Source: Denitrificimonas caeni (lineage in GTDB: Bacteria; Pseudomonadota; Gammaproteobacteria; Pseudomonadales; Pseudomonadaceae). Taken from it: 64,000 nucleotides of DNA. The translations under genes were made by a program, and so were the position numbers. Location: contig NZ_CAJHOA010000007.1 in assembly GCF_905120345.1 (NCBI RefSeq), positions 62,001-126,000 of the forward strand, in the 5' to 3' direction. Below the pieces are notes generated by a model. That model was not told where the DNA came from, ran no database searches, and saw only the letters and a list, made by a program, of their open reading frames with translations. Numbering within the stretch: position 1 is the first letter of the stretch; each line of letters starts with the position of its first letter. Shown here in pieces: positions 35,642 through 45,381 of the stretch.

Positions 35642-36184
35642 TTAGACCCTTGTTGCGCCGACCATCACGAACATGACTCGAGCGGGGCGGCTGCTAGTAT
35701 TAAGCCAAGCATGTCGAGTACCATTTTGCACAATAACATCACCGGCTTTTAAGTGAGTACTTTCGCCATTATCTAATAATAGCGTCAGCTCACCCTCAAT
35801 AAGTACTGCATAATCAATAGTATCTGTACGATGAAAGCCGGGCGCATCAGGTTCAAAGACTTGAGAAAAACCTGGAAGCCGCTCTTCCAGTTCACTAGCA
35901 ATATCTTCTGGTGCTATATTTTGACGTACTTCTTCGGCCAATACAGGTGGAAAAGTAACCATTAATGCCGTAGTACCAGCAACAACCGGCAACACATTCG
36001 TTATCGGTAATAACCGAGGTCTCACATTCGAACCTACAATAGGCTCTGCGCCGGTCTGCCCAAAAACAGCAGCACTAAAGCCCGGCTGATAAGTGAATGG
36101 TTCATTACTGAGAAGAGGACCGACATAAATAACACATGAACAACCTTGATCATCATGACCCGTCACAATACTTTGTGCATTCAC
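35642..36184 (-). CDS. Cupin-domain protein
   Basis: 180 residues with a GTG start at 36184: AAGGAG lies 8 bp upstream, and the longer ORF would overlap the upstream gene. The C-terminal half (about 105-180) carries a cupin: FHRTDTIDYAVLIEGE, then GDVIVQNGTRHAWLN. The usual HxH pair of cupin motif 1 is incomplete, leaving one His there and one in motif 2, so metal binding is uncertain. Small cupins of this kind accompany many aromatic pathways. It follows the MDR gene at the end of the envelope-module operon. Confidence 0.72.
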   Translation of the reverse strand: MNAQSIVTGHDDQGCSCVIYVGPLLSNEPFTYQPGFSAAVFGQTGAEPIVGSNVRPRLLPITNVLPVVAGTTALMVTFPPVLAEEVRQNIAPEDIASELEERLPGFSQVFEPDAPGFHRTDTIDYAVLIEGELTLLLDNGESTHLKAGDVIVQNGTRHAWLNTSSRPARVMFVMVGATRV

Positions 36185-36242
36185 TTTATGTTCTCCTTCA
36201 AGCTCACTATAAAGATGCTGTAACGCTGTATAAATTATTAAA

Positions 36243-37349
36243 TTATTCGTGAAGAATGTGGAAGTTAGTAAAACCGTTGCCTTGTGCTTGGATATCTTCA
36301 AGCGCTTGATTAAGCTTTTCTAGTGGATAGCTATGCTGCTCAAGCAAGGAAAAATCTAGAATACCGGATTCAAACAAGGCCACCATTTCGGCACCTTCAG
36401 ATGGGGTAAACCATAATGACCCAATATATTGCAACTGCGCGCACATAAACGGGTGCGGATCTATGGGTATCGGCCCAGCGACGCCGCCAATTTGCACGAT
36501 GCGACCACCACGACTCACCGCCCGCATAGCCTCAACCGATAACTGTGCTGGTGCCTTGGCACCTAAGGTGTCCAGCATCACATCAACACCACTAGCAATA
36601 TAAGCACGTATTTGCTGATCTATCGGCTGTTCATTGATTTGTATTGCGATAATACGATGCGGATCCAGTGCCCGGAGACGCTCTAACGCCTCAGTATCAC
36701 GCGCCACCACAACAACGCGAGAAGCACCAAAGGCAAGGGCCAGAAGAGTTGCGCCAACGCCCAGCGTTCCACTAGCACCCAAAATCATAATGCTCTGTGA
36801 AGGGCGCAACTGTGACTTACGAATCGCTGAATAAGCAGTACCCAAATAGCCTAAACGCGTTGCATTGGCAAAACTTAAACAATCAGGTAAGCGCACTAAA
36901 CTGGTGCATGGTGCCGTCATATATTGACCATAACCCGCGTAAGGGTAGCGTTTAAATATATCTTTTGAACCAGCGCCAAAGCCAAAATAGCCCATAAATG
37001 TGTAGGCATTGCAGCGGGTCGCATCACCTTGGTTGCAAAACCGACACTGGCCACAACCTATACCAGGGTTCACATAAACTCGATCGCCAGGCTGAAATGA
37101 GTTCACGGCTGAACCCACTGATTCAACAACACCAGCAGAATCCAAGCCAAAAATAGCTGGCAACTCAGGCAAAGGTAAAAATGGATACCACTCGGGAAAG
37201 TGTGTTGTTACATTTTTCAGATTAGGGATTACAGCGCTAGCAACGACTCTAATTAAGACATCATGTGAGCCAGGCTCAGGTATAGGAAGCTGGTCAATGG
37301 TAAACTGACCACCAATCTTATGAAGACGTGCAGCTTGCATAAAAGACAT
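36243..37349 (-). CDS. Medium-chain dehydrogenase/reductase with structural but no catalytic zinc motif
   Basis: 368 residues. GroES-like domain to about 165 and Rossmann domain with ILGASGTLGVGATLLALAFGA. The four-Cys structural zinc lobe is present (CGQCRFC...C near 98-112). The catalytic zinc signature is absent: the GHE motif reads GLD and the Cys-containing loop reads VIPNLKN. It thus resembles alkene or quinone reductases more than alcohol dehydrogenases; reduction of a coumarin- or enoate-type double bond is a possible role (inference). AGGAG ribosome site. Confidence 0.8.
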   Translation of the reverse strand: MSFMQAARLHKIGGQFTIDQLPIPEPGSHDVLIRVVASAVIPNLKNVTTHFPEWYPFLPLPELPAIFGLDSAGVVESVGSAVNSFQPGDRVYVNPGIGCGQCRFCNQGDATRCNAYTFMGYFGFGAGSKDIFKRYPYAGYGQYMTAPCTSLVRLPDCLSFANATRLGYLGTAYSAIRKSQLRPSQSIMILGASGTLGVGATLLALAFGASRVVVVARDTEALERLRALDPHRIIAIQINEQPIDQQIRAYIASGVDVMLDTLGAKAPAQLSVEAMRAVSRGGRIVQIGGVAGPIPIDPHPFMCAQLQYIGSLWFTPSEGAEMVALFESGILDFSLLEQHSYPLEKLNQALEDIQAQGNGFTNFHILHE

Positions 37350-37410
37350 GCGGTTCTCCTACGGCTACCAACATACAAAGCGTTGAAGTTACGCAACCGA
37401 ACTAGATGAT

Positions 37411-37435
37411 GCTCGGCACTCAACAAGTGCCGAGC
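37411..37435 (-). other. Intercistronic hairpin before the MDR gene
   Basis: GCTCGGCACT and AGTGCCGAGC (10-bp perfect stem, 5-nt loop) lie between the DUF1329 and MDR genes. There is no T-run after the stem on the minus strand, so a processing or stabilising element is more likely than a terminator. No promoter of the regulon type is found here, so the MDR and cupin genes are probably part of the envelope operon. Confidence 0.55.
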
Positions 37436-37465
37436 AATAAAGAACATACGAGTAATGACTACGTT

Positions 37466-38740
37466 TTAACGACTACCTGCCTGCAACGCTTGCAGTGAGA
37501 AGTCAGCCGCCTTAGCAGGGAAATTTGTCCGCCAGGTGGACGTATCAATCATCGAAACTGTTGCATGATTGCGCTGGAAATCAATCACTGCACCCGCTGT
37601 CGTGCGAATGTCGCCATCGGCTACGTTAGAGTAGGAATGAAACTCCATAAATTTCCAGAACTCACCTTTGCGATCATAGGCTTCACCGTAATGGATACGC
37701 GGATACTGCGTATCCACATACAATACTTTTTTACTGTAAGGGTGAATGGATGGTGTAATCGCTTCAATTACAAATACTTCACGTACCTCGTAATTATTAC
37801 CATTAATATTCCAATAGGGCGGCTCTGAATCTAAAACAGGATAACGTTCAGCAAATCCTTTAGCATCCTTATTCCATATGTCTTTGCCTATCTTACTTGC
37901 AGATACTGCTAAAACTTTACGCTTACCTAGCATCTTATATTCAGGGTACCAACATGGGCGCGCATTAAAGATTTCTAGGTCATCTTGCAATTGGTCAGAA
38001 GAACCAACGGGGTCCATCCAAGCGCCACCTGATAACTGGCGAACCCGACGTACCGCTGGAATATAAGCCCAAACACTATTCACTTTTTCAGAATCGTAGT
38101 TAACGCTATATGTTCCAAGCCCCTTCATATCTGAAGGTGACTTAAAATATAATAATTGACGTCCACGCTCACTGCCATCGCCTTCTACCGTAGAGTCACC
38201 CGTTAAGCGTCCTTTCATCGCATAACGAGTGAACTCAGCAACAGGTTCCGCGTGCATACCTTTTTTACCATCAATTAATACTTGAGTGTAATTTGGAACT
38301 TGTGATACATCACCTACAAGTTGGCCTAAGTGCCAGTTCCACATAACTTTCTCAGCTGCTTGTGGATCATTAACATCAATATTTGGGAACGGAGCACCAG
38401 CTCCCCAACCATCAATACGGCACGCTTCTTTATTAATAGTGGCACGACCCGCATTTTCGTTAGACGCTTTCACCCAGCGTGGATCAAGCGGTACTTCTTT
38501 AGATGCTGCTAAAGGAATTTTCATACCACTGGTTCGAATTCGCCACTCGATCTTCTCAGTCAGCAGGCTGGCAATGGTGTTACCTTCAAACGTATCATTT
38601 TTAATTTGATCAATATTCGCAGCCGAAATAACAGTCCCCACTGGTACTTCGGCTGCTGTTGATAACCCAGCCATACTACTGGAGACAATAATGACTGCAG
38701 TTACAAGCGGTGCACGTAAAGCATGATTTAAATTCATCAT
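37466..38740 (-). CDS. DUF1329 family exported protein
   Basis: 424 residues with a signal peptide (about 1-30, ending at STAA-E). The body matches the DUF1329/LolB-like family: a PLDPRWVKAS segment, the tyrosine-rich YNVNYDSEKVNSVWAYIPAVRRVRQLSGG-like region (only partly quoted), and a C-terminal domain. Family members are encoded with DUF1302 and RND proteins near pathways for hydrophobic aromatics, steroids or alkylphenols, and are thought to assist transport across the envelope. It lies 20 bp after the DUF1302 gene. Confidence 0.85.
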   Translation of the reverse strand: MMNLNHALRAPLVTAVIIVSSSMAGLSTAAEVPVGTVISAANIDQIKNDTFEGNTIASLLTEKIEWRIRTSGMKIPLAASKEVPLDPRWVKASNENAGRATINKEACRIDGWGAGAPFPNIDVNDPQAAEKVMWNWHLGQLVGDVSQVPNYTQVLIDGKKGMHAEPVAEFTRYAMKGRLTGDSTVEGDGSERGRQLLYFKSPSDMKGLGTYSVNYDSEKVNSVWAYIPAVRRVRQLSGGAWMDPVGSSDQLQDDLEIFNARPCWYPEYKMLGKRKVLAVSASKIGKDIWNKDAKGFAERYPVLDSEPPYWNINGNNYEVREVFVIEAITPSIHPYSKKVLYVDTQYPRIHYGEAYDRKGEFWKFMEFHSYSNVADGDIRTTAGAVIDFQRNHATVSMIDTSTWRTNFPAKAADFSLQALQAGSR

Positions 38741-38760
38741 AATATAATCTCTTATTATAG

Positions 38761-40350
38761 TTAGAATAAATAAGTCAGACTGGTATACAGCTGATCACGG
38801 TGATGTAAGTAGCCAAATAGAGTGGTTTCTTCACAGGTTGCTTTATTAGCTGTAGGCGCTCCACACTTTTTATTACTGTGGTAGTTATTATCCCAGAACG
38901 CATCATATTCAACTTTCCAGCGCACTTTACTAGAGAGTTCAAATGTCACAGACGGCACAGCAAAGCCACCACCATTACTTAAGTCGGCACCCAGTACTAA
39001 GTTAGGCTTAATACGACCATTGTTATAGCTCAAGTCAAAAATAGCAGTACCAATAACAGAGTGTTCTTTAGCTTTACCACCCCAGCCTACGCTGTAAAGT
39101 AATTGATCGTCCTTATCATAATTTTGTATCCATTTATCAAACACTTGCACAGAGAAGAACATTGGTTTTTCTGTGCCTAACCATTTTTGGGTAGCCGTAA
39201 TGTTTTTATCCATCCGCAACATCAATGCAACAACATCTTTTTTGGTATAGCCATCAAATCCAGCGGCGACAACAGTGCTTGGAAATGATTGGGTTGCGCC
39301 TTGGAAGTTGTAAGGCGCATCTTTTATGTAAGCAACTTCTGTACTAAATACAGCATCGGCTAATGATGAGTAGCGACTCGCAGTAACGCCAAAAACATCA
39401 ATAGTTGGGTAAATAATTTCACCAAATACACCACGTGTTGGTTTATCACCATTAGGGGCAGTACCCGGAGCAAACATAGCAGGCGAAACATTCATGATTG
39501 GCGAATTATGATAGGTTTTCATATACGAAACAGAGTAATTAGTACTGCCGTATAAACCCGTCCAACGCAAACCACCTGTTACATCACGGCGATCACCGTC
39601 TTTATGCCTAAAGTTATAAGGTGTGATATTTCGGAAGTCTACACCAGCGTAAGGCTGACTCGACCAGCGACCACCATAGATATCAATTTCAGTGCCGATA
39701 TCTTTTTTGCGATCTAAGCCAGGACGTACAAATATCTCAAGACCACCATCATACTCAGGTACGTCAATATTGACTTTCGCCATTATATTAGTTTTACGTA
39801 ACTCTTCGTTGGCCGGTTCGAGGAATGAACGCCAAGTATTATCAAAGCCATGGACCAGGTCATTGGCAGCAAAGAAGTCTGTTTCTCCCCAGGCAATTTG
39901 CTGCTTACCCAAACGGAACCAAGTACGGTCGCCAACAGGGAAATCAACATAGAGCTCGCGAATTTCATTTTTATCATATAGGTCAGTAATATCACCACGG
40001 CCATCTGATTCGTGATAATTATTCGCGCCCATTTTTTCTAAATGCTTAAGAAAGTTGGTTTTAACTTCGCGTACGCCAAGCAGCTTAGCGACGACATAAA
40101 AGTTATCCGCTGGTTTCCAGTTCAAATTAATATGAGCAGAACTACGCATCATAGAAAGTTTGCCGCTGTCTTGATAGCCTGGCGTATCCGCCCAATTTTT
40201 CATATTCCACGACATTTCTTGTCGTAAATAACCATCATAATTAAATGTATCATCGGCACATACAGGCGCGCTCATCACACCAAGTCCAGCGATAATTACA
40301 AACTTATTTAACACTGTATGCTTACGCATACTCCTAGCTATTTGCTTCAT
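38761..40350 (-). CDS. DUF1302 family outer-membrane protein
   Basis: 529 residues. Signal peptide about 1-32 (ending PVCA), then a long series of amphipathic strands with a C-terminal SLTYLF ending in Phe, as expected of an outer-membrane barrel. Typical DUF1302 segments are GKQQIAWGETDFFAANDLV and ELYVDFPVGDRTWFRLG. A role in uptake of hydrophobic substrates is inferred from the family's constant pairing with DUF1329 and RND genes. Confidence 0.85.
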   Translation of the reverse strand: MKQIARSMRKHTVLNKFVIIAGLGVMSAPVCADDTFNYDGYLRQEMSWNMKNWADTPGYQDSGKLSMMRSSAHINLNWKPADNFYVVAKLLGVREVKTNFLKHLEKMGANNYHESDGRGDITDLYDKNEIRELYVDFPVGDRTWFRLGKQQIAWGETDFFAANDLVHGFDNTWRSFLEPANEELRKTNIMAKVNIDVPEYDGGLEIFVRPGLDRKKDIGTEIDIYGGRWSSQPYAGVDFRNITPYNFRHKDGDRRDVTGGLRWTGLYGSTNYSVSYMKTYHNSPIMNVSPAMFAPGTAPNGDKPTRGVFGEIIYPTIDVFGVTASRYSSLADAVFSTEVAYIKDAPYNFQGATQSFPSTVVAAGFDGYTKKDVVALMLRMDKNITATQKWLGTEKPMFFSVQVFDKWIQNYDKDDQLLYSVGWGGKAKEHSVIGTAIFDLSYNNGRIKPNLVLGADLSNGGGFAVPSVTFELSSKVRWKVEYDAFWDNNYHSNKKCGAPTANKATCEETTLFGYLHHRDQLYTSLTYLF

Positions 40351-40406
40351 GTGTGCTCTCCAGTTTTTATTTTTGCACTTTTTGTTGTTGTCACATCTGA
40401 AACCAC

Positions 40407-42773
40407 TTAAACGAAAGCGTGTGATGACTGAACAACCGGCTCCTTCTGGTAGTCACCAAAGATAAATTTAGGTCGAAAGACATAAATAAGAGACGGCATG
40501 ACGAATAGTGCTGAAAAAGCCGATACGGTCAGCCAAATAGCCATCAGTAAGCCCATTTCTGCCTGAAAGCGTAATGACGATCCCCACCACAGTAGGGTTG
40601 CTAAAATTAGAACGGTCGCGGTGACGATGACACCCATACCTGCGGAGTGCAGAGAGATACGCACAGCCTCTTCAGCAGTTTTACCGATAGCGATTTCTTC
40701 TTTAATTCGGTCAGCAATATAGAAGGCATAGTCCACACCCAAACCGATACCTAAAGCGGCAACCGGCACAGTGTTGATATTCATACCGATACCTTGCCAA
40801 GTCATGAAAGCAAACGTCAGCATGTTAGAAATCAGCACCGGTACCATAAACACCATACCGGCCATCGACGAGCGGTACACCACGGTACAGATCAGCGCTA
40901 GGACCAATAAAGCTAATGCGATTGCTTCAATTTGACTGGCGAGAATAATTTCATTCACCGCCGCCATAACTCCGATTAATCCGCCAGCCAGCTGCCATTT
41001 CCCTTCACTCAACGGATTATCAGCAATAAACTCTTTGATGCGGGCTACAGCGGTACGAATCGTTTCACCTTGGCGATCACGGAACATTAGTGTTACTGCG
41101 CCGTTCGCATACTGATTATCAGTAAAGCGCGACATATCACCGGGCTCCGAGACAGAGTCGAGTATGGCAACCAAGCTGCCATTAATTGCGCTGCTCTCAC
41201 CTAACTCCAAATAACGCGGATTACCCTCACGCAAACTTACATTCACCTGTGGCAATACATCTGCCAGTGATACTGAGCCACCGACTTCTGGCTGAGCTTC
41301 AATAAAGCGCTGAAACTTGTTCATTGCATGTAGCGCTTCGTTGCTCTTTATCAGCCCTTCATTACCGTCCTCACCCAGTACCACAAACATGCGATCGGTG
41401 CCTTCGAAACGCTGATTAATCGCACTTGAGTCGACGTTATAGATAGAGTCAGGCCAAAGGATCGGTGATCCAGGATTGGCATCACCGATCTTAAGATTGA
41501 GTGCATATAAACCGGCGCCCATTACAGCAATAAAGCTGCCTGCCAACACAACATAACGAGCACGCGATAAAGTCACAGCAGTGGCTAAATCAAGCACCTT
41601 TGTCAGGATAGGAATACAGTTTATTGGATGTGCTGTGCCGTGCGGTTTACGGATAAAGGATAGTAATACAGGGGTTAAAATCACCGCACTGACGGTGAGC
41701 GTCAACACCCAGACCACAGCTAACACCGTCAGTTTTTGCAGCATAGGGATTGGGCTTAGAGCGACTACTGACATACACGCAGCATCAGCAATTACACCCA
41801 ACATGCCCGGACGAAATAAGTCTGACAGTGAGACTCGCGCAGCTATTTTTGAAGTATCCGCATTGGCCGGTAAGAGCTTAATCTCATCATCAAAGCGATT
41901 AACAATTTGTACTGAATGCGACACTGCTCGAGAGGTAATTAACATCGCCACAACAATAACTAATGGCTCAAAGTTAATATTTAGAAGATTACAAATCCCT
42001 AATGCCCAAGCGGCACTCACAACGCCGGCAAGGAATGGCAAAGTAACGCCACGCCAGGTTCTTAAAAACAAGAATAATAAAGCGAGAGTGACAAAGAGTG
42101 CTAAAGCGACTAGCTGCATTGTTTCGGGTAAAAAGTGCCCTACCCAGCCATACAGAATAGGATCGCCAACCGCCCTAATATGAACGTTATCGCCTTCAAC
42201 TTTTTTAATTAAATCACGTATTTGATGAAAAACAGTACTGTAATCGACTTGATCATCATTAAAATCGACAGTAATTAATGTTGCTTGTAAGTCCTTAGAT
42301 ACATATGAGCCATAGACCAGCGGATTACGTAGAACGGCTTGTTTAAGCTCATTCATAGCGTCAGTGGTCGTCGGTAAATCAGGCCACATCAACGGTATAC
42401 TTTCAATACCAGTAGTTGAAGCGCGAACTTCTTTTAGTTTTTTTGATGCTATGGAAGTAATCTGATACTGGTTAACAGCTGATACTTCTCGCAAACCTAA
42501 AGTTACTTCTCTAACTTTTTGTAAGACGGGTATCTGAAAAATATCACCCTCATCAACTTCAAACATGATAGTAACCATATTTGAGCCACCGAAAGTATCT
42601 TTAAACTTTTCATGCGTTTTAACATATTCATGCTTTGAAGGAAGCATATCTTCGAAGATAGTTCGCACTTCAATATGTAACGCAAACCAGCCCAACACTA
42701 AAGTTAAGATTAATAATAAACTAGCAACCCAGGCGGCACGCCGGATGCAAAATTCTGCTATACGTTCAATCAT
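40407..42773 (-). CDS. RND superfamily (MMPL-type) transporter
   Basis: 788 residues. Twelve predicted membrane helices in two halves: TM1 near 15-35, a large periplasmic domain, a helix bundle near 210-390, then the second periplasmic domain and bundle near 620-770. The second bundle carries GIGLGVDYAFYIADRI, the RND TM4-like motif with charged residues. It forms a module with the YCF48, DUF1302 and DUF1329 genes. Such transporters may move hydrophobic substrate through the envelope; direction is unknown. Confidence 0.88.
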   Translation of the reverse strand: MIERIAEFCIRRAAWVASLLLILTLVLGWFALHIEVRTIFEDMLPSKHEYVKTHEKFKDTFGGSNMVTIMFEVDEGDIFQIPVLQKVREVTLGLREVSAVNQYQITSIASKKLKEVRASTTGIESIPLMWPDLPTTTDAMNELKQAVLRNPLVYGSYVSKDLQATLITVDFNDDQVDYSTVFHQIRDLIKKVEGDNVHIRAVGDPILYGWVGHFLPETMQLVALALFVTLALLFLFLRTWRGVTLPFLAGVVSAAWALGICNLLNINFEPLVIVVAMLITSRAVSHSVQIVNRFDDEIKLLPANADTSKIAARVSLSDLFRPGMLGVIADAACMSVVALSPIPMLQKLTVLAVVWVLTLTVSAVILTPVLLSFIRKPHGTAHPINCIPILTKVLDLATAVTLSRARYVVLAGSFIAVMGAGLYALNLKIGDANPGSPILWPDSIYNVDSSAINQRFEGTDRMFVVLGEDGNEGLIKSNEALHAMNKFQRFIEAQPEVGGSVSLADVLPQVNVSLREGNPRYLELGESSAINGSLVAILDSVSEPGDMSRFTDNQYANGAVTLMFRDRQGETIRTAVARIKEFIADNPLSEGKWQLAGGLIGVMAAVNEIILASQIEAIALALLVLALICTVVYRSSMAGMVFMVPVLISNMLTFAFMTWQGIGMNINTVPVAALGIGLGVDYAFYIADRIKEEIAIGKTAEEAVRISLHSAGMGVIVTATVLILATLLWWGSSLRFQAEMGLLMAIWLTVSAFSALFVMPSLIYVFRPKFIFGDYQKEPVVQSSHAFV

Positions 42774-42806
42774 GGGATATTCTCGCTTGCATTAGGCTAA
42801 ATATGT

Positions 42807-43847
42807 TCAGGGACGCAACTGAGACCAGCGCTCGCCGTCCCATGTACCAATGTTTGCACCGACCAACCACAGCGTGTTGCCAACGGGTAATGCACGGACG
42901 TGCCAAGATAAGTTGCGCTTATCTAGAATACCGTTCTCCCACTCTCCGCCTTTTCCGACGGCCCAACGTCCTAAAGAACCCGTTACAAACCACTGCTTTT
43001 GTTCTGCCAACCACACGACATCAAAAAGGTGGTCAGTCAGTCCTACCTCCATGGCGTTCCAGTTATGCCCGCCATCTTCTGTTTCCAATACAAGTCCTTC
43101 TAGACCCACTGCTAGACCATGTAGCTGATCTCGAAAATTAACTGACATCAACGAACTGGCTTGAAGTGAATCAACCTCCTGCCACTCTTCACTCCCCACA
43201 CGGCCTAACAAAATCCGGCCAAACTCACCGACTAAAATCAGTTGACCATCATCTAGAATCGCGACATCGTTCCACGCAACATCTTCCTCTTCACGGACAC
43301 GCTGCCACTTTTCTCCAAAATCATAGCTCGCTAAAACAGCGCCCATTTCACCGGTAGCAATAGCAAATCCATCGTTACCCACACGTACACGATTAAGTTT
43401 ATTAGCAACTTCCGAACGAGGAACATCGACAGCTTGCTGCCAAGTAAGCCCCGCATCACCACTAAAAATAATCACCCCATCATTACCCACAGCAACAGCA
43501 TGAGTAGAATCCCAAACGGCTATATCTTGTAAAGTTTTACGGGTCGGCGTGTCTAAGCGACTCACCTTTCCATCTTTATTAATAGAAAGAACTTTCCCAT
43601 AGGAACCACTCACTAAAACAGAGCCGTCTTTTAGCTCAGCAAGACCATAGAATTGATCTCTGCGCTCAAGAGCTGATGGAATAATAGTGCTACCCACTGA
43701 TTGTGGTTTTATAAAAATAGCAGCGCAAAGTAATGCGGCAATTATGGCCCAAGGCATCAGAGCCATAATTACATTCACTAGTTTTCTTAAAAACCTAAGA
43801 GGCAATTTTCGTTGAGCATGTTGTTCACTAGTCATAATATTCGACAT
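42807..43847 (-). CDS. YCF48/BNR-repeat envelope protein
   Basis: 346 residues from ATG 43847. One N-terminal membrane segment (about 20-45) is followed by a beta-propeller of YCF48-like repeats, seen as recurring G-W/GLTWQ/GHNW and GLAVG elements (AGLTWQQAV, FGEKWQRV, GGHNWNAM). It is the first gene of the envelope-module operon, ahead of the RND gene. YCF48-like proteins in this setting probably act as periplasmic partners of the RND protein; this is inference from synteny. Confidence 0.83.
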   Translation of the reverse strand: MSNIMTSEQHAQRKLPLRFLRKLVNVIMALMPWAIIAALLCAAIFIKPQSVGSTIIPSALERRDQFYGLAELKDGSVLVSGSYGKVLSINKDGKVSRLDTPTRKTLQDIAVWDSTHAVAVGNDGVIIFSGDAGLTWQQAVDVPRSEVANKLNRVRVGNDGFAIATGEMGAVLASYDFGEKWQRVREEEDVAWNDVAILDDGQLILVGEFGRILLGRVGSEEWQEVDSLQASSLMSVNFRDQLHGLAVGLEGLVLETEDGGHNWNAMEVGLTDHLFDVVWLAEQKQWFVTGSLGRWAVGKGGEWENGILDKRNLSWHVRALPVGNTLWLVGANIGTWDGERWSQLRP

Positions 43848-44073
43848 AATAATTACCCACATTTAAATACTTTTCACAAAGCAAGATTAATATTTATCTA
43901 ATTAATAATTTAATTAAAATAAATCACTTACTTATATCGCCACTTAAATTTTTAAGTTTGACGATAAGAATTAATTTCTGTTTGGATAATTACATTGTAT
44001 AAATTTGATTTTTTTCATAATTATTCTTTTTATAATTGATTTTTGGATTGATTCTTATTATCGCCAATAAAAA

Positions 44074-44087
44074 TGACTGATCAGTCA
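44074..44087. promoter_or_regulatory. Perfect 14-bp palindrome in the envelope-operon leader
   Basis: TGACTGATCAGTCA is fully symmetric. It lies about 25-45 bp downstream of the predicted start point of the YCF48 operon, within an unusually long (about 260 bp) AT-rich leader. It could be a repressor operator. The core CTGATCAG is shared with the palindrome upstream of the AraC-type gene. Confidence 0.5.
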
Positions 44088-44117
44088 AATTCAAATTGGA
44101 TAACAGACAACTACTAA

Positions 44118-44197
44118 ACTATAGGTATTGCTTACTATCGGACTATCCGCCAAGAGCTACCACTTACCGAACAGCGCAGATGATTGATCAATGTCAA
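44118..44197 (-). promoter_or_regulatory. Regulon promoter 3: tandem AraC/XylS-type box, -10 and Anr-like palindrome (envelope operon)
   Basis: Plus-strand order: ACTATA (-10 TATAGT on minus) at 44118-44123; half-site TATCC-N6-AGCT at 44144-44158; half-site TTACC-N6-CGCA at 44164-44178; then TTGATcaatGTCAA at 44184-44197, one mismatch from the Anr/FNR consensus. Half-site spacing is 20 bp, the -10 starts 21 bp after the box, and the palindrome lies 5 bp beyond it. The remaining DNA between 43848 and 44300 shows no gene. Confidence 0.68.
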
Positions 44198-44301
44198 TAG
44201 AGCCGTAATTTTCCTGTAAAAAATTGTGCTTATGCTGGCGAGGAGTTGTAGCAGGACGAACGATGGATAATGAACAGACCAAGCAGATTTGTTTGGTCTA
44301 A

Positions 44302-44335
44302 GCATAAGAAAACGGCCGCGGTAGATCGCGGCCGT
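44302..44335 (-). terminator. Intrinsic terminator of the mhpDFE operon
   Basis: ACGGCCGCG and CGCGGCCGT form a 9-bp GC-rich stem with a 6-nt loop, followed by TTTTCTTATG on the minus strand. It lies about 20 bp after the mhpE stop. A second weaker inverted repeat (AGACCAA/TTGGTCT, 44276-44299) follows directly. Confidence 0.88.
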
Positions 44336-44354
44336 TGCAGTTAAGCGCGTGTTA

Positions 44355-45377
44355 TCAGGTGCGCTGTCTGAGTAAATCTAAAGCAACATCAACGATCATG
44401 TCTTCTTGGCCACCCACCATGCGGCGGCGGCCCAGTTCCACCAGAATATCCATGGCTTTTAAACCATATTTTTCTGCTGCAACTTCAGCATGACGCAAGA
44501 AGCTTGAATAAACACCGGCATAGCCTAAGGCCAAGGTTTCACGATCAACACGCACTGGACGATCCTGTAAAGGTCGCACTAAATCATCAGCCGCATCCAT
44601 CAAGCGATACAGATCAGTGCCGTGATTCCAGCCGAGACGTTCAGCCGCCGCAATAAATACTTCCAGTGGCGCATTACCAGCGCCTGCCCCCATGCCGGCT
44701 AAACTCGCATCAATACGATCACAGCCTTCTTCCACGGCAACAATAGAGTTCGCCACACCAAGACTTAGATTATGATGCGCATGCATACCTGTTTGCGTTT
44801 CCGGCTTTAAGGTCGCTTTAAAGGCGCGCATACGATCACGAATATCGTTCATATTCATTGCCCCGCCAGAGTCAGCCATATATACACAGCCCGCACCATA
44901 TGATTCCATAAGCTGCGCTTGTTCAGCCAGTTGTTGCGGCGAAACCATATGGCTCATCATTAAAAAGCCAACAGTATCCATGCCTAAATCACGTGCAAAT
45001 TCAATATGCTGTTTAGAAACATCTGCTTCTGTACAGTGCGTGGCAATACGCACTGAGCGCGCACCGGCATTATAGGCATCTTTCAGATCGTGCACTGAGC
45101 CAATACCGGGGATTAGCAGTACTGTAATCTTGGCTTTTTCGATAACATCCGCCGCGGCCTCAATCCACTCTAAGTCAGTGTGTGCACCGAAACCATAGTT
45201 AAAGCTTGAACCCTGCAGACCATCACCATGGGTGACTTCGATCGCATCAACATTCGCCTTATCCAAAGCACTAGCAATATCTTGCACGTTCTTTATTGAA
45301 TACTGATGACGCACAGCATGACTACCATCGCGCAATGTTACATCAGAGATATAGAGCTTTTTATCTGCAATACTCAT
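44355..45377 (-). CDS. mhpE: 4-hydroxy-2-oxovalerate aldolase
   Basis: 340 residues from ATG 45377; the ORF extends 6 codons further but the start nearest the mhpF stop is preferred. The HMGL-like TIM barrel begins [16 protein letters not shown] with the metal/catalytic Asp-His set, [13 protein letters not shown] near 200, and the C-terminal DmpG communication domain. It splits 4-hydroxy-2-oxovalerate into pyruvate and acetaldehyde, channelling the latter to MhpF. It is coupled to mhpF. Confidence 0.95.
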   Translation of the reverse strand: MSIADKKLYISDVTLRDGSHAVRHQYSIKNVQDIASALDKANVDAIEVTHGDGLQGSSFNYGFGAHTDLEWIEAAADVIEKAKITVLLIPGIGSVHDLKDAYNAGARSVRIATHCTEADVSKQHIEFARDLGMDTVGFLMMSHMVSPQQLAEQAQLMESYGAGCVYMADSGGAMNMNDIRDRMRAFKATLKPETQTGMHAHHNLSLGVANSIVAVEEGCDRIDASLAGMGAGAGNAPLEVFIAAAERLGWNHGTDLYRLMDAADDLVRPLQDRPVRVDRETLALGYAGVYSSFLRHAEVAAEKYGLKAMDILVELGRRRMVGGQEDMIVDVALDLLRQRT

Positions 45378-45381
45378 CTTC

